A stretch of DNA of 64,000 nt from Paraniabella defluvii (GCA_019316985.1 CP079215.1:3224001-3288000); one strand, 5' to 3'. Numbered from the stretch's first letter, positions 53,747 to 63,175 are shown. Notes: generated by a model from the letters alone, not told the origin. Translations and numbers: made by a program.

Positions 53747-53965
53747 ATGTTAGTAGCAAAGCAATTAGGCAGGGTTTTCCTGCTCAAAGAAAATGGAACG
53801 GATATAAAACTAACAGACCCTGAACCCTCATGGAGCGTGGAAGCGGTAATGAACTTTTATGCTAATACCTATCCCATACTTACCACCGCTAAAATATCCG
53901 CACCAAGAATTGAAGATGATACCGTACAGTATCGCTTTGAAAGCGTAATGGGAACAAAAGGCTAA
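53747..53965 (+). CDS. PRTRC system protein C
   Basis: This 72-residue intact protein has MLVAKQLGRVFLLKENGTDI, LTDPEPSWSVEAVMNFYANT and YPILTTAKISAPRIEDDTVQ, matching the compact PRTRC protein C family in length and pattern. The small beta-grasp-like pattern (beta strands around one helix) invites comparison with ubiquitin-like proteins, which the PRTRC ThiF could act on. That link is inference. It lies between E and the F-like gene. Confidence 0.8.
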   Translation: MLVAKQLGRVFLLKENGTDIKLTDPEPSWSVEAVMNFYANTYPILTTAKISAPRIEDDTVQYRFESVMGTKG

Positions 53966-53989
53966 TCTTAAAACGCAAAGCAATGGAAT

Positions 53990-54166
53990 ATGCAACACAA
54001 TATTATATCGGGCACAATCCAAATGCCCAAACAGCAAAGGCAAAGAAAGCTGTACAAACAGTTGGGCGAGTTCACAGCATGGATGCAACGAACAAAAGAT
54101 GCACACGAGATAGGCAAAGACAAACGGAAGTCTGTGCCAACACAGATGTTGCCAATGGTTTTCTGA
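53990..54166 (+). CDS. Possible 58-residue protein between PRTRC C and the F-like gene
   Basis: Two frames are open here. The one from ATG 53990 has a natural composition (KLYKQLGEFTAWMQRTKDAH and EIGKDKRKSVPTQMLPMVF). The overlapping frame from ATG 53983 is rich in unusual residues (DATNKRCTRDRQRQTEVCAN) and would fuse into the F-like gene. I therefore prefer a separate small gene ending at 54166. Homologues of this small protein in other PRTRC operons would settle it. Confidence 0.4.
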   Translation: MQHNIISGTIQMPKQQRQRKLYKQLGEFTAWMQRTKDAHEIGKDKRKSVPTQMLPMVF

Positions 54167-54195
54167 AAACAACCTTTCTGCCTAAACTGGAAATA

Positions 54196-55137
54196 ATGAA
54201 AACGGTACAATCTCCTATGGAAATAGAGAAGATAGAAACTGATTTTTATTACTCCCTTTGTGCGGTTGCCAGGCATTACAACGGCTTCGACCCTACGGAT
54301 ACAAGAACTTTCGGCTATCCTTATAACATAGCACTTTCTGTTTGGGAAGTGGAAAACCATTTAAAGCGGAATGTTAGGAACTGGAACAGTTTGCGACTGA
54401 TACAGGACGATAAGGGAAAGACATTTTTGTAAGCGAGGAACAATACAATACAGGAACGACCTTGTATTATATCCCTGTAATACCATTATATAAAATGCTC
54501 AAAGACCCGAAGAAAAAAAAGAGCAGTCCGACTGTTGTTGTCTGTATTCGCTTACCTGTATCATGTAGCCGACATACCTTATTATAGGCAGGAAGATGCT
54601 TACCTCTACTGGCAATATGAAATGATTTCAGATTGGATAGAACAGAATGATGAAGCAGAATTAGACAGCCGTAAAGAGGAATTAAAAGTTGCCCAATGGT
54701 GCGGTGAAAAAGTGGAGCAAAAAATATTCAACCATAAGAACCTCGAAGTATTTGGAAGGCGTATAACCACGTTTAGACCTAAGAACGATTTTGAACAGGA
54801 GTGCCTGAATGTAGCGCAGGGAATATTTTCACTTTATACTGAATATCCTGCAACAACTGTTTTCCAACATGCCAAGTATGCTGATGATGAAGCCGAACAA
54901 GAGGACGAGGTAATTGCAATGAATAAATACATATCCTTTATAGCAGATGGAAAGGGATGGCTTTATGAAACCCTTGCCGAGAGCGTAAACAATGAGTTTA
55001 ATGAATGTGGCACAACAGAAGAACCCACAGTATTAAAAGACTTTAGTGGTGCATCTGTTACTAATTGCAGCCTTGAATTTGAGAGCAGGTTATTTCCCTT
55101 GATAGGCGATTTATGTTACCTGTTAAGTAACGATTAA
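54196..55137 (+). CDS. PRTRC cassette protein in the position of F (frameshifted)
   Basis: This protein of about 313 residues starts MKTVQSPMEIEKIETDFYYS and continues FGYPYNIALSVWEVENHLKR, then after shifts near 54428 and 54525 FVSEEQYNTGTTLYYIPVIP and LLSVFAYLYHVADIPYYRQE. Its order between C and B corresponds to protein F in PRTRC cassettes. I cannot verify the family by sequence. It is soluble and acidic; the C-terminal part ends LFPLIGDLCYLLSND. Confidence 0.6.
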
Positions 55138-55147
55138 AACAACTAAG

Positions 55148-55863
55148 ATGAAAAATGTAATGGAACATATCGGCACGCTTTATCACCCCAAAACTGCTTT
55201 GGTATTCTATGAAGCAAAAGGGACGAATGCCGAAGTGTATGTTGAGTATTTCGATATGGACAGAAATGGCAGTCCCATCAATGCACATCCTTTGACTGTT
55301 AAGGAAGCACAACGTTTATCAAAGGCACTGGACACAGCGAGAGAAGGTAGTAAGGCTTTTTGAAGCCTAAAGGTATCATAGCTGCGAACGTCCTTTATAC
55401 AGACCCTTCCGAAAACGGTTTTGTGATGTGGTTTACTAAGGCAACCTGCAGAAACCTTTTTTTCATTGAAGGCTTAGGCATTTCAAGCGGTATAGCCAAT
55501 GTACCTGCACTGCTTTGGATAGCCAGTAAGGAAAAGCTGCATATATACGCTTTGAAAAGCAACAGGAAGCCGACTGAAAATATACCGCTTTATCACGCGC
55601 CCTTTTTCAATGTGTATGCCAATGGAAACGTATGTATGGGTACAGTAGATGTAAACATTAAAAAATCTGCATCATTAGAGGAATTTACGGCTGCATGGGA
55701 AGCCTATTTCTTTAATAGCTATTTCAGCCACCTGATGCAAAATCATAATCCCATACAGGGTAACTGTGTTAGTCTATGGAAAAAATTGCGTAAAACAGGT
55801 GACCCATTCCCAAAAGACGTATTGAAAAAAACAGACAGGACAATCAAAAACATACTAAGATGA
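55148..55863 (+). CDS. PRTRC system protein B (one frameshift)
   Basis: This protein of about 238 residues starts MKNVMEHIGTLYHPKTALVF. A shift near 55345 separates KEAQRLSKALDTARE from VVRLFEPKGIIAANVLY-type sequence. Then come WFTKATCRNLFFIEGLGISS, VPALLWIASKEKLHIYALKS and LYHAPFFNVYANGNVCMGTV, all characteristic of PRTRC protein B. The stop overlaps the ThiF start as ATGA, which indicates translational coupling and a shared complex. Function unknown. Confidence 0.85.
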
Positions 55864-56665
55864 ATACGGATAAAATAAAGGTACACTTTACAGACAATGA
55901 CCTGATCGCTCCCACTAACCCCATCGAGGTAAACCTGATAGGGGCTGGTGGTACAGGCTCAAAAGTGCTTACAGCACTGATAGAAATGAATTACAGCCTG
56001 AATGCTTTAGGACATGCAGGGCTATCCGTCAGGCTTTGGGATGACGATGTAGTAACTGATGCCAATTTAGGGAGGCAACGCTTTGCTGAATGTGAAGTAG
56101 GGTTGTATAAATCCGTCGCCCTGATAAACCGTTCCAACAGATGGGCAGGTACAAACTGGAAAGCCGAAACCCTGAAATTTGAGAAAGATAATTTAGGCAG
56201 GTTGCCTGAACACGCACAGGCAGCTATTTATATTTCCTGCGTAGATAGCGTGAAGGCAAGATTTGAGATTGCGGAAATTCTTAAAGAACTGAATGATTAC
56301 AGGGCGTTCCGTAACCGAGCCAAATACTGGATGGATTATGGCAATAGCCAATCCACAGGGCAGGTATTGCTATCCACTATCGGAAATATCAGGCAGCCAC
56401 AGTCTGAAAAATATCAGCCGGTTGCCAACCTTGCGTTTATTACGGATGAATTTGGCGAACTGTTGAAACAATCCGAAGTAGCTGACGATACTCCAAGCTG
56501 CTCACTGGCTGAAGCATTGGAAAAGCAAGACCTTTACATTAATTCTTCCCTTGCTCCAATGGGTTGTTCCCTGCTGTGGCATCTTTTCCGTCGCGGAATG
56601 ACCGAAAACAGAGGCTTTTTCACAACCTTGACAACTTAATTACCCAACCGATAAAGGTCGCCTAA
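55860..56665 (+). CDS. PRTRC system ThiF-family (E1-like) protein
   Basis: This E1-like adenylation-fold protein of about 268 residues shows a Rossmann nucleotide-binding loop (VNLIGAGGTGSKVLTALIEM), an acidic WDDDVVTDANLGRQRF segment equivalent to the E1 Asp/Arg region, and YISCVDSVKARFEIAEI. DDTPSCSLAEALEKQDLYIN may hold the functional Cys. A shift near 56622 hides the end, HNLDNLITQPIKVA at 56665. In E1 enzymes this fold adenylates a C-terminal Gly; the PRTRC substrate is unknown. No PRTRC protein A (JAB), D or ParB gene is in the operon. Confidence 0.85.
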
Positions 56666-56857
56666 AGCCCTCCCAGGGCGGCGCATCGGCATTCCTTTTC
56701 CCGTGGGCGGAACGCCGCGCGGAAGCGGTGCAGCCCCTTGTCCTCAGCCGTATTTCCCTCGCTCAGATCCCGCTATCCGCTTTCGGACAACAGACTGGGG
56801 CATTTTGTGATGGTATTTTACAGATGCTGCCAATAAATAATTGCTGGTAAAAGGGTA
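56666..56857. other. GC-rich convergent intergenic region
   Basis: This 190-base spacer lies between the convergent PRTRC ThiF and DUF4209-type genes. Its first 140 bases are strikingly GC-rich (GCCCTCCCAGGGCGGCGC and ACGCCGCGCGGAAGCGG, with a small perfect GCCCT/AGGGC hairpin near 56669). It resembles the block before ssb in composition. No gene seen; a bidirectional terminator without a T tract or a structured RNA end is possible. Confidence 0.4.
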
Positions 56858-58603
56858 TTAATCTTTATTTAAACGTACCATACCTAAACACAGAATTGCA
56901 TGCAAAATTCTGTCAATGTTCTGCTTGTTGTGAAACTGCTCTGTATCAAGCATCCCATGTGCCACATTATTTCTCATATTCCACCCACGCTTGTCTGTGA
57001 ATAATGTTCGAAAATAGAGTGATTTGTCCTCACCAAAAACATCAATTATTATTTCGTCATTAAGTAAATGGTCAAATGTTTTCAAATTGAATGCATCAGC
57101 TTTTTGAATCATTATGCTTCCACAATTCATTTCAACAAGGTTTCTAATAGCTTCCTCAAATTGAGGTATCAAAATGTGAATGGCAGCCAGATAATCTCCA
57201 TTGAGGTAGGCTTCAAATCCTTTCTGAAAAATTGAAAACCTATCTTTTCTATAATACAAGATTTATTCATAAATTTCAGAAGTTCATGTACGGTCAATAC
57301 CTCTCGGTTAATAGCTTCCTCAAAAATAAAGTGCAGAAAAATAGTCCCTATTCGTATGGCATTTGAAATGTGTATGACTAAATGACTTTCAGGGTCTTCC
57401 GCTATAGGTGCAATTTTAGCCACACGTCTTCCTTTCTTATCAAGCAAATCCCTTGATATCATAAACTGCAACGGCGCCGTTTCTGCCAGGTTATTCAATT
57501 CTTCTTTTAATTCGTCTATCCTGGGTGTACATGCCTCAATAATCCTTGCAAAAAGGATTTCTGAATTGTCGCCTGTCAGGATTTGGTCAACATATTTGTC
57601 AATTTTATCTTTAGGGATATTAAGTTCTGAAAATACAGATTTCATATCCTTATCTGTTTCTTTGCTGAGTGCTCGAATCTTTTTTAGATAATTTTCTGCT
57701 TCTTCGTTTAGTTGAAACTTTTTATAGAATTGATAGAGTTGCTCAGTATAATGTACTTGTTGAATGGTAGCGAGTCCATTGGTAGCATTAGAATAAGATG
57801 TTTCAAGCGATTTATTATCCTTTTAATTTCCTCTGGTCGTTTTTTGTGATAATAGTAGCCCATCAGGCGTTTTGCCGAGCATTCTGCACACCATGAATCC
57901 ACCAGCAGCATATTTTCGAGACGTTCTTCAAGGTCTTTAACAATTGTAGTTTCTTCGGCTTCCGACACCAACTTTCTTTTCCGTCCATTAGTAAATCAAA
58001 AGTGAATCCCCACAATCCAGGTTTATCGGAAACAGCAATTTCATGCTCTAAGTTGAAAATGGCCACTTTACATTTTTCTATTAAATCGGTATTATTTAAA
58101 GAGAGTGCAACTTCCAATGCCCTTCCAATTTTACCTATTGCATAGACAGGAACTTTGTAGAGCTTCTGTTCTATTAAGCCTAACAGTGCTTCAATGTATT
58201 TTTTCCCAATAGAGAAAAGCGGCTTTGATCCAGTAGCATGCAAGCTCATGTCGTATATCAGGCCGGCATAACGTGCAACAAGGACAGGGTGATTTGTTTG
58301 TTCCAATCGGGCCAACCAATAGGTAATGGTATTCGAAGTTACCATTGAAACCGAAGGGAACTCATTAACTGTATCATCCTCGTTCTTGATAATGGATAAT
58401 GGCTGGAAATAGAATCCACGTTTACGGTTTTTGTTTCTACCGGGTTCAAGAAAACGGAAAGCGATCAGCTCGGCCATCTCTTCAGTCGAAAGTTCGCCGT
58501 AACCTTCAGGTATTTGTTTTTGTATTAGATTATAGATTTCATTTTCCAGCAATGGTTTCAGTGGTAACTGTTCTAATGAGGATAAAGTATCTTTGAAAAG
58601 CAT
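56858..58603 (-). CDS. DUF4209-type protein with C-terminal HEPN-like RNxxxH motif (frameshifted)
   Basis: This soluble protein of about 580 residues starts MLFKDTLSSLEQLPLKPLLE. The middle is an alpha-solenoid-like helical region, and the C-terminal domain holds YLNGDYLAAIHILIPQFEEA, IRNLVEMNCGS and GWNMRNNVAHGMLDTEQF. The RNNVAHG sequence corresponds to the conserved RN-x3-H motif of DUF4209/HEPN-related domains. Indels near 57970, 57770 and 57255 split it, but the frames join well. It is the last gene of the E2-E1-JAB operon, 60 bases after the TM gene. HEPN domains are RNases in many defence and toxin systems, so this could be the effector; that is inference. Confidence 0.75.
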
Positions 58604-58663
58604 CACGGCTATTATTTTTGTGTTTCTGGATGTCTAAAATCCTTTCTGGATTTTTCATTTATC

Positions 58664-59359
58664 CTATTGAAGACTTAGAAATTGCTCATAGAGCACCTTA
58701 GCATAATATTTTCCATAATAACGAATAATCATTTTGCTGAAGGTAACAGGGATCAGAAATACAATAAGGCAGATAAGACCAACAGTGATTTGATCTGAAA
58801 AATCATTGCTGTAACCATACCAGATTATAACAGCAGAGAAAAATAAGGCAATGAGACTGCCGCCAATGAGATTTCTCCAAAAGCCATATTCAATATTATG
58901 TTGTAGAAGCATAGTGTTGCCTCTCAATGCATTTCTGATTTGCGAAACGGCTGTAGCTATTAATTTTCTTGCTTTTTCATAATTTTCATTCTCTCCCACC
59001 GCATCGAGAAGGTCAAGCTGAAATTTAGCAGCAATCTTATCTCTTATTTTAGTTTTTATGGTTAAAGGATAGTAGGTATTATTGATCAGTAAATAATTCG
59101 TCGTAGGCATATACAGCTCATCCCTAAAATACCAACGCTGGAAGACTTCTTTAGCCACAAGGCGATTAATTTGCACGAGTAAAAAAATAATCGCTGCTGA
59201 TAATCCTAAATGAGTAATTAGTGGTAATACATCATAAATGTTTTTCAATGCTGTGGCGTATTTCACGGCTATAATTTTATTTATAAAAATTAACAGCGGA
59301 ATAGATGTTATTAAAGCCGGAAATAAGCGAGCGCGATAAAAATATGTATTCTTAAACAT
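58664..59359 (-). CDS. Four-TM protein of the E2-E1-JAB operon
   Basis: This 231-residue intact protein has two N-terminal membrane segments (LFPALITSIPLLIFINKI and ITHLGLSAAIIFLLVQINRL), a central cytosolic domain of about 90 residues, and two C-terminal ones (LIGGSLIALFFSAVIIWYG and ITVGLICLIVFLIPVTFSKM). The arrangement of two hairpins around a soluble domain recalls SLATT/S-2TM-type pore-forming effectors in defence systems, though I cannot show homology. It begins 12 bases after the E2-E1-JAB gene. Membrane disruption or anchoring of the conjugation machinery are the likely options. Confidence 0.65.
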   Translation of the reverse strand: MFKNTYFYRARLFPALITSIPLLIFINKIIAVKYATALKNIYDVLPLITHLGLSAAIIFLLVQINRLVAKEVFQRWYFRDELYMPTTNYLLINNTYYPLTIKTKIRDKIAAKFQLDLLDAVGENENYEKARKLIATAVSQIRNALRGNTMLLQHNIEYGFWRNLIGGSLIALFFSAVIIWYGYSNDFSDQITVGLICLIVFLIPVTFSKMIIRYYGKYYAKVLYEQFLSLQ

Positions 59360-59371
59360 GGCGGAGTAGAG

Positions 59372-61719
59372 TTAATCATTGTTAATGTTCAATTCTGTAT
59401 AATAGTAGCTTTTACCAGCAGGATGAAATGTACAGGATGGCTTACCTGTATTAGAAAGAATTATCATCGCCGGACAAGTGGTGAGATAATTCTTTTCGAC
59501 GGATATTTCGGAAAGGCTCTTAATATCCAAGCCACTTGGTCTATTGTCTTTTGATGGATGTGAGTGCCATTCACCTACATATACATATTTCCTGGAAGAA
59601 CTGATAAACAGGTCATCAAGAAACTGCTGGCAGAATTGAACGTCTTTTTCAAATCTGGTCGCCAATTGTACGGCTTTAGGTCCAGGACCAGATGCGTGAG
59701 TGATAATTACGTTACCATCTTCATCGGTGTAACCTGCCACACCTCCGGTTTCAATCAAAGGGTTTTGACTAACGAGAGATTGCATGGAATCAAACACATG
59801 CGCTGGGATAGACAAAGTCTTTCTCTGACTATTATTGCAATAAGGACAACCCGGATGTGGCGATATAAAATGATCGTACATCGAATTTGCTTTTACCAAC
59901 GGAGTAGCAGGAATTACTTCAGAAGTCCATATCCAGTGATTAGATTCAGATGTGCCATTCTGCAAATGATCAATCACCATTTGAGAAACGAATGAGGCCG
60001 CTAATTTCATATCGGCAGCGCTGGCAGGGCGAATGGGGTTATTACATTCGTTTTTCAGCGTGGGGTAATCGGCGTCTTCAGGTATGTCAATAAACTCCTT
60101 TTTATCATTTCTATATAAACTTAGGCAATAGAAGCATGCATCTTTACCGGGAATAACCCTGAATATGCGAGCTGCTTTCCCTCCACGCAATGCCCTGGCA
60201 TAGAAGACTGTCCGATTAGATATAACCATTTGTTCATTGACAAACAACTCTGCATAATCATCAGCAACGGTAGAAATAGAGAGTGATTGGTCAGGCAAAT
60301 AGTTGTATTCAAAGTTAAATAGGTTAAAAGGTAAAGGATGGACAGTAATATAATGGTTATGTTGACGAAGCAATTCCGCAACTGCGAATACCTTAAACTC
60401 ATCAGTCATATCTATTCCCGCAATATGACGGATAGCATTATGCGCACTGAGCCGCTGGTCGTCCACCAGACTAATGTAACCAATCCCGGCTTTGGCCATA
60501 CAATCAGCCGCTTCACCCCGATTGCCCCAACTCCAAATATGTTCACAGCTTTATTTTTTAGAACAGCGTAATCTGCCCTTTTGCTATTTCGCTGGTGGTA
60601 TGTTTCTTCTGTTAGTTTTTCGCACCTGATTGCTTCAACCCGCCCATACTGTTTCACCATTTCTATTACTTTGTCACGCGCACTCAATTGTAATATATAT
60701 TCGGGCGGTTGCTCCAATCTGTAAATCTTGAATAATGAAATTCACATAGTCCTCTTTTGTTCGGAAACCTGATTGCGAGATAAAAAAATCCCGGATCATA
60801 CTGAATGTATCCTGGCAAGTAGTGGCAAGTCTATCTGATCCCACATTAACGTCACCATTTCCTATAATGGCTATTAGTTCAGAAAATGTCTGAAAGGGCG
60901 CTGGTTCTGTGTCAACATGAAACCATTGCGCCTTCAATAATCTGTGATTTGCTGTCAATTCATTTACAACAGCAGGCTTATTAATTAAGTCCAACGAGGT
61001 TTGAATCCTTTCGTCGTAAAAATGCTTTTGCAGGTCTATATTGGTAACATTTATGACGCCGCTTTTATGTATTCCATCTATGAAAGTCCCCAGATAGATA
61101 CGCCTTGAAAATGAAATAAAATTGTTCTTGTGCAGATCTTTATAAAGCACCGCATAACAATCGCCCTGTATTAGGTCGAGGTTCAAAAAGCTTTCATTAT
61201 AGATGTATTTTGTGTCGTCATTGATGACATTAAAATGCGAACAATAATCCACTTCTTCGCTGTCCGGTGGATAATTGCCTGTTATGTGACCAGCATGCCA
61301 ATCACGTAATCTCTTTAAAATCGTGGTGATTCCGTAGACGTTATTGCCTTGTTCTAAATTCTCCCTTTCCAACAAGCATATTTCCCTGATCCATTTTGAT
61401 GCCTGAGCTGGTAGTAAAAATGAACATCTGGTTTGATCTTTTCATATAACCGTGGTATGTCCATTGCTGCAAGTGCATCAACTTCTTCTTTGGTCAGGTT
61501 ACGCTGTAACGGAAAAACGGCAGGCAATACAAAGGGTGTTGCATCCAGGTAAACGATCAACACAGGATAGCGATAAACCTTATCCAAACGGACAAGGATA
61601 TCGCCATGCGAAAGGAACAGGTTATCCCGGCATTGATAGTGCTCTTTATAATTGCTATCATTAGATAACCTTGTGCTTTCATCACGCAGGAAGTCGGGGT
61701 GCTTTTTAAACCATTGCAT
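59372..61719 (-). CDS. E2-E1-JAB ubiquitin-like conjugation triple fusion (frameshifted)
   Basis: Joined across indels near 61395, 60702 and 60520, this reads as one protein of about 780 residues. The N-terminal prokaryotic-E2-like domain has PVLIVYLDATPFVLPAVFPL, then ICLLERENLEQGN with a candidate catalytic Cys, and WHAGHITGNYPPDSEEVDYC. The E1/ThiF domain has GVGAIG(G)EAADCMAKAGIG, LVDDQRLSAHNAIRHIAG, CFYC and CPYC pairs (possible zinc site), and ECNNPIRPASAADMKLAA with a candidate Cys. The JAB domain has ETGGVAGY and EWHSHPSKDNRPSGLD, an exact H-x-H-x7-S-x2-D JAMM motif. E2 and E1 activities attach a protein and JAB removes or processes it. E2 and E1-JAB could also be two overlapping genes. 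The start ATG overlaps the MBL gene by 14 bases. Confidence 0.82.
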
Positions 61720-62814
61720 TATTATCCGTTGGGTCTGTTATCAATTTTAGATGTTTGGGACCCAACGTAAATAGAGCTATAATTTTTGGTTTTATCACCA
61801 TCGTCCCCATCCCCATTCTCCCCTGACCGTACTCTTCAACCAATTCTTTATCAAAGGTTAATTCCATGTTGCCGTCCGAATCAATATCCACAATCACAGA
61901 TTCGTAGTTTTTACCTAAATGGAATATGTTCTCCTCTTCCACGTGTTTTTTATAAAGCTCCATCGCATCATCGTGCGGATGACCATGTGGACTGTCCTCT
62001 TGTTTGGGTGCGCTTATTATCAAGTAGGTTGGGTTTATTTCCTTTATATGTGCTTCATATATATCTTTATCCTCCTCGTTTTCCTTAAAAAAGGTTCTTG
62101 ATCCGTGGTGACTGGCGCTCAGTACATGGGAAGGAAGGCTTTCCTTATGATAGTCTGTTATATGTTCCTTCCACGCTTCTTTATCCGAGTCACCAGTTAT
62201 CATAATACTCTTTGCATCCCTACCGTAAGTGAACTTAATTACGCCGCATTGTTCGTGAATTCTTCTATCGCGTTCATCAGCGGTACCTTCCTCTATATCT
62301 TCACATAGATACTCCGCCGGTGATAATACCTGATAGTCTATCAGACCAAGTTTTTAATGACTTCCTTGTTTGCCGATGTTCTGATTTTATTAAGGTCATT
62401 AGTGCCTAAAAGAAAATACTCATTGCTTTTCCCGACTGCTTTAACGACCGACATAAAATCTTCATATTTCTTTTTATGCTTACCACCAGCTTTGTGATTT
62501 GAATGCCAAACTTCTTTGAAGCCGATTTCATCGTAAACCTCCTTAATACCACCTACGTGATCATTATGAGGATGAGTATTAATAAATAAGCTAAGTTCAC
62601 CGCTTGTTTTGAAAAGATCCTTAAATAGAGCAATAAGATCTATTTCATTTTCCTCGTTATCCTTGTCGGAATCAATTAAAACATATTGATAATCTTCAAC
62701 GGTTGTGCCAGTGGGAATTACTAATAGGGTAGATTCACCTTGACCTGTATAAAGAAAGACAGTCCTGAAAATACCGGGTTTGGTAGGCTTAATAATCTTC
62801 TCTGCTATTGTCAT
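61706..62814 (-). CDS. Metallo-beta-lactamase-fold hydrolase, soluble ComEC/Rec2-like (one frameshift)
   Basis: This protein of about 370 residues starts at ATG 62814 (MTIAEKIIKPTKPGIFRTVF). Metal motifs are FINTHPHNDHVGGIKEVYDE (H-x-H-x-D-H), ITGDSDKEAW (metal Asp) and LSASHHGSRTFF (His pair). A shift near 62335 joins NLV to GLIDYQVLSPAEYL. The second half matches the ComEC-type MBL layout, without membrane domains. This group includes nucleases; here it is the first gene of the operon with the E2-E1-JAB protein. A CATATTTG element at 62874-62881, one mismatch from the TAnnTTTG consensus, may be its promoter. Confidence 0.82.
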
Positions 62815-63175
62815 AAGCGTTTGCTTTGAATTATTCTGTGTTACTAAAAATGTTGGCAATTTTAAGCCCAAACCAAATATGGCTGCATATTGGCAGAAAT
62901 GGCTCAGTATTTACACCTTAGAATCGAATATATGCTTGCAAGGCCGATGAATTTGCAGCGCCACTTGTTAGAGATGCGCCAAAATGGCAGCAGAAGGAGA
63001 GTTGTGTAGCTCAGACCGCACCCTCTAAGATTTGACTTAACAGAATTAAATCCGCTAAAAAGTGGTTCGAGTTTTGTACCACAGGGTTCACCAGTAAAAG
63101 CTCAATCGGAAGATTGGGCTTTTTACGCCGTATTAGAGCAGGGAAGTATGGCGCCAAACGAACCCGTGGAAGGTT
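62815..63175. other. Intergenic region with terminator and tRNA-like T-arm sequence
   Basis: This 360-base region holds the promoter of the minus-strand operon at its left end. Further right it has GTAGCTCAG near 63005, GTGGTTCGAG at 63062, and a hairpin terminator at 63096-63124. The first two resemble tRNA D-arm and T-arm consensus, but no complete cloverleaf can be folded. It may be a decayed tRNA end, as left by an integrating element. No protein gene is convincing here. Confidence 0.4.
63096..63125 (+). terminator. Hairpin with T tract (rho-independent terminator)
   Basis: AGCTCAATC (63099-63107) pairs with GATTGGGCT (63112-63120) through one G-T wobble, with a GGAA tetraloop and five T. 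No plus-strand gene precedes it at present, which supports the idea of a lost or interrupted RNA gene. Confidence 0.7.

Noticed and set aside
56858..62814. Type II CBASS
   Set aside because: E2-E1 and JAB parts are present, but no CD-NTase/cyclase and no recognisable CBASS effector gene lies in or beside the operon.
62990..63090. Functional tRNA gene
   Set aside because: D-arm and T-arm like words are present but acceptor, D and T stems do not pair, so no tRNA is annotated.
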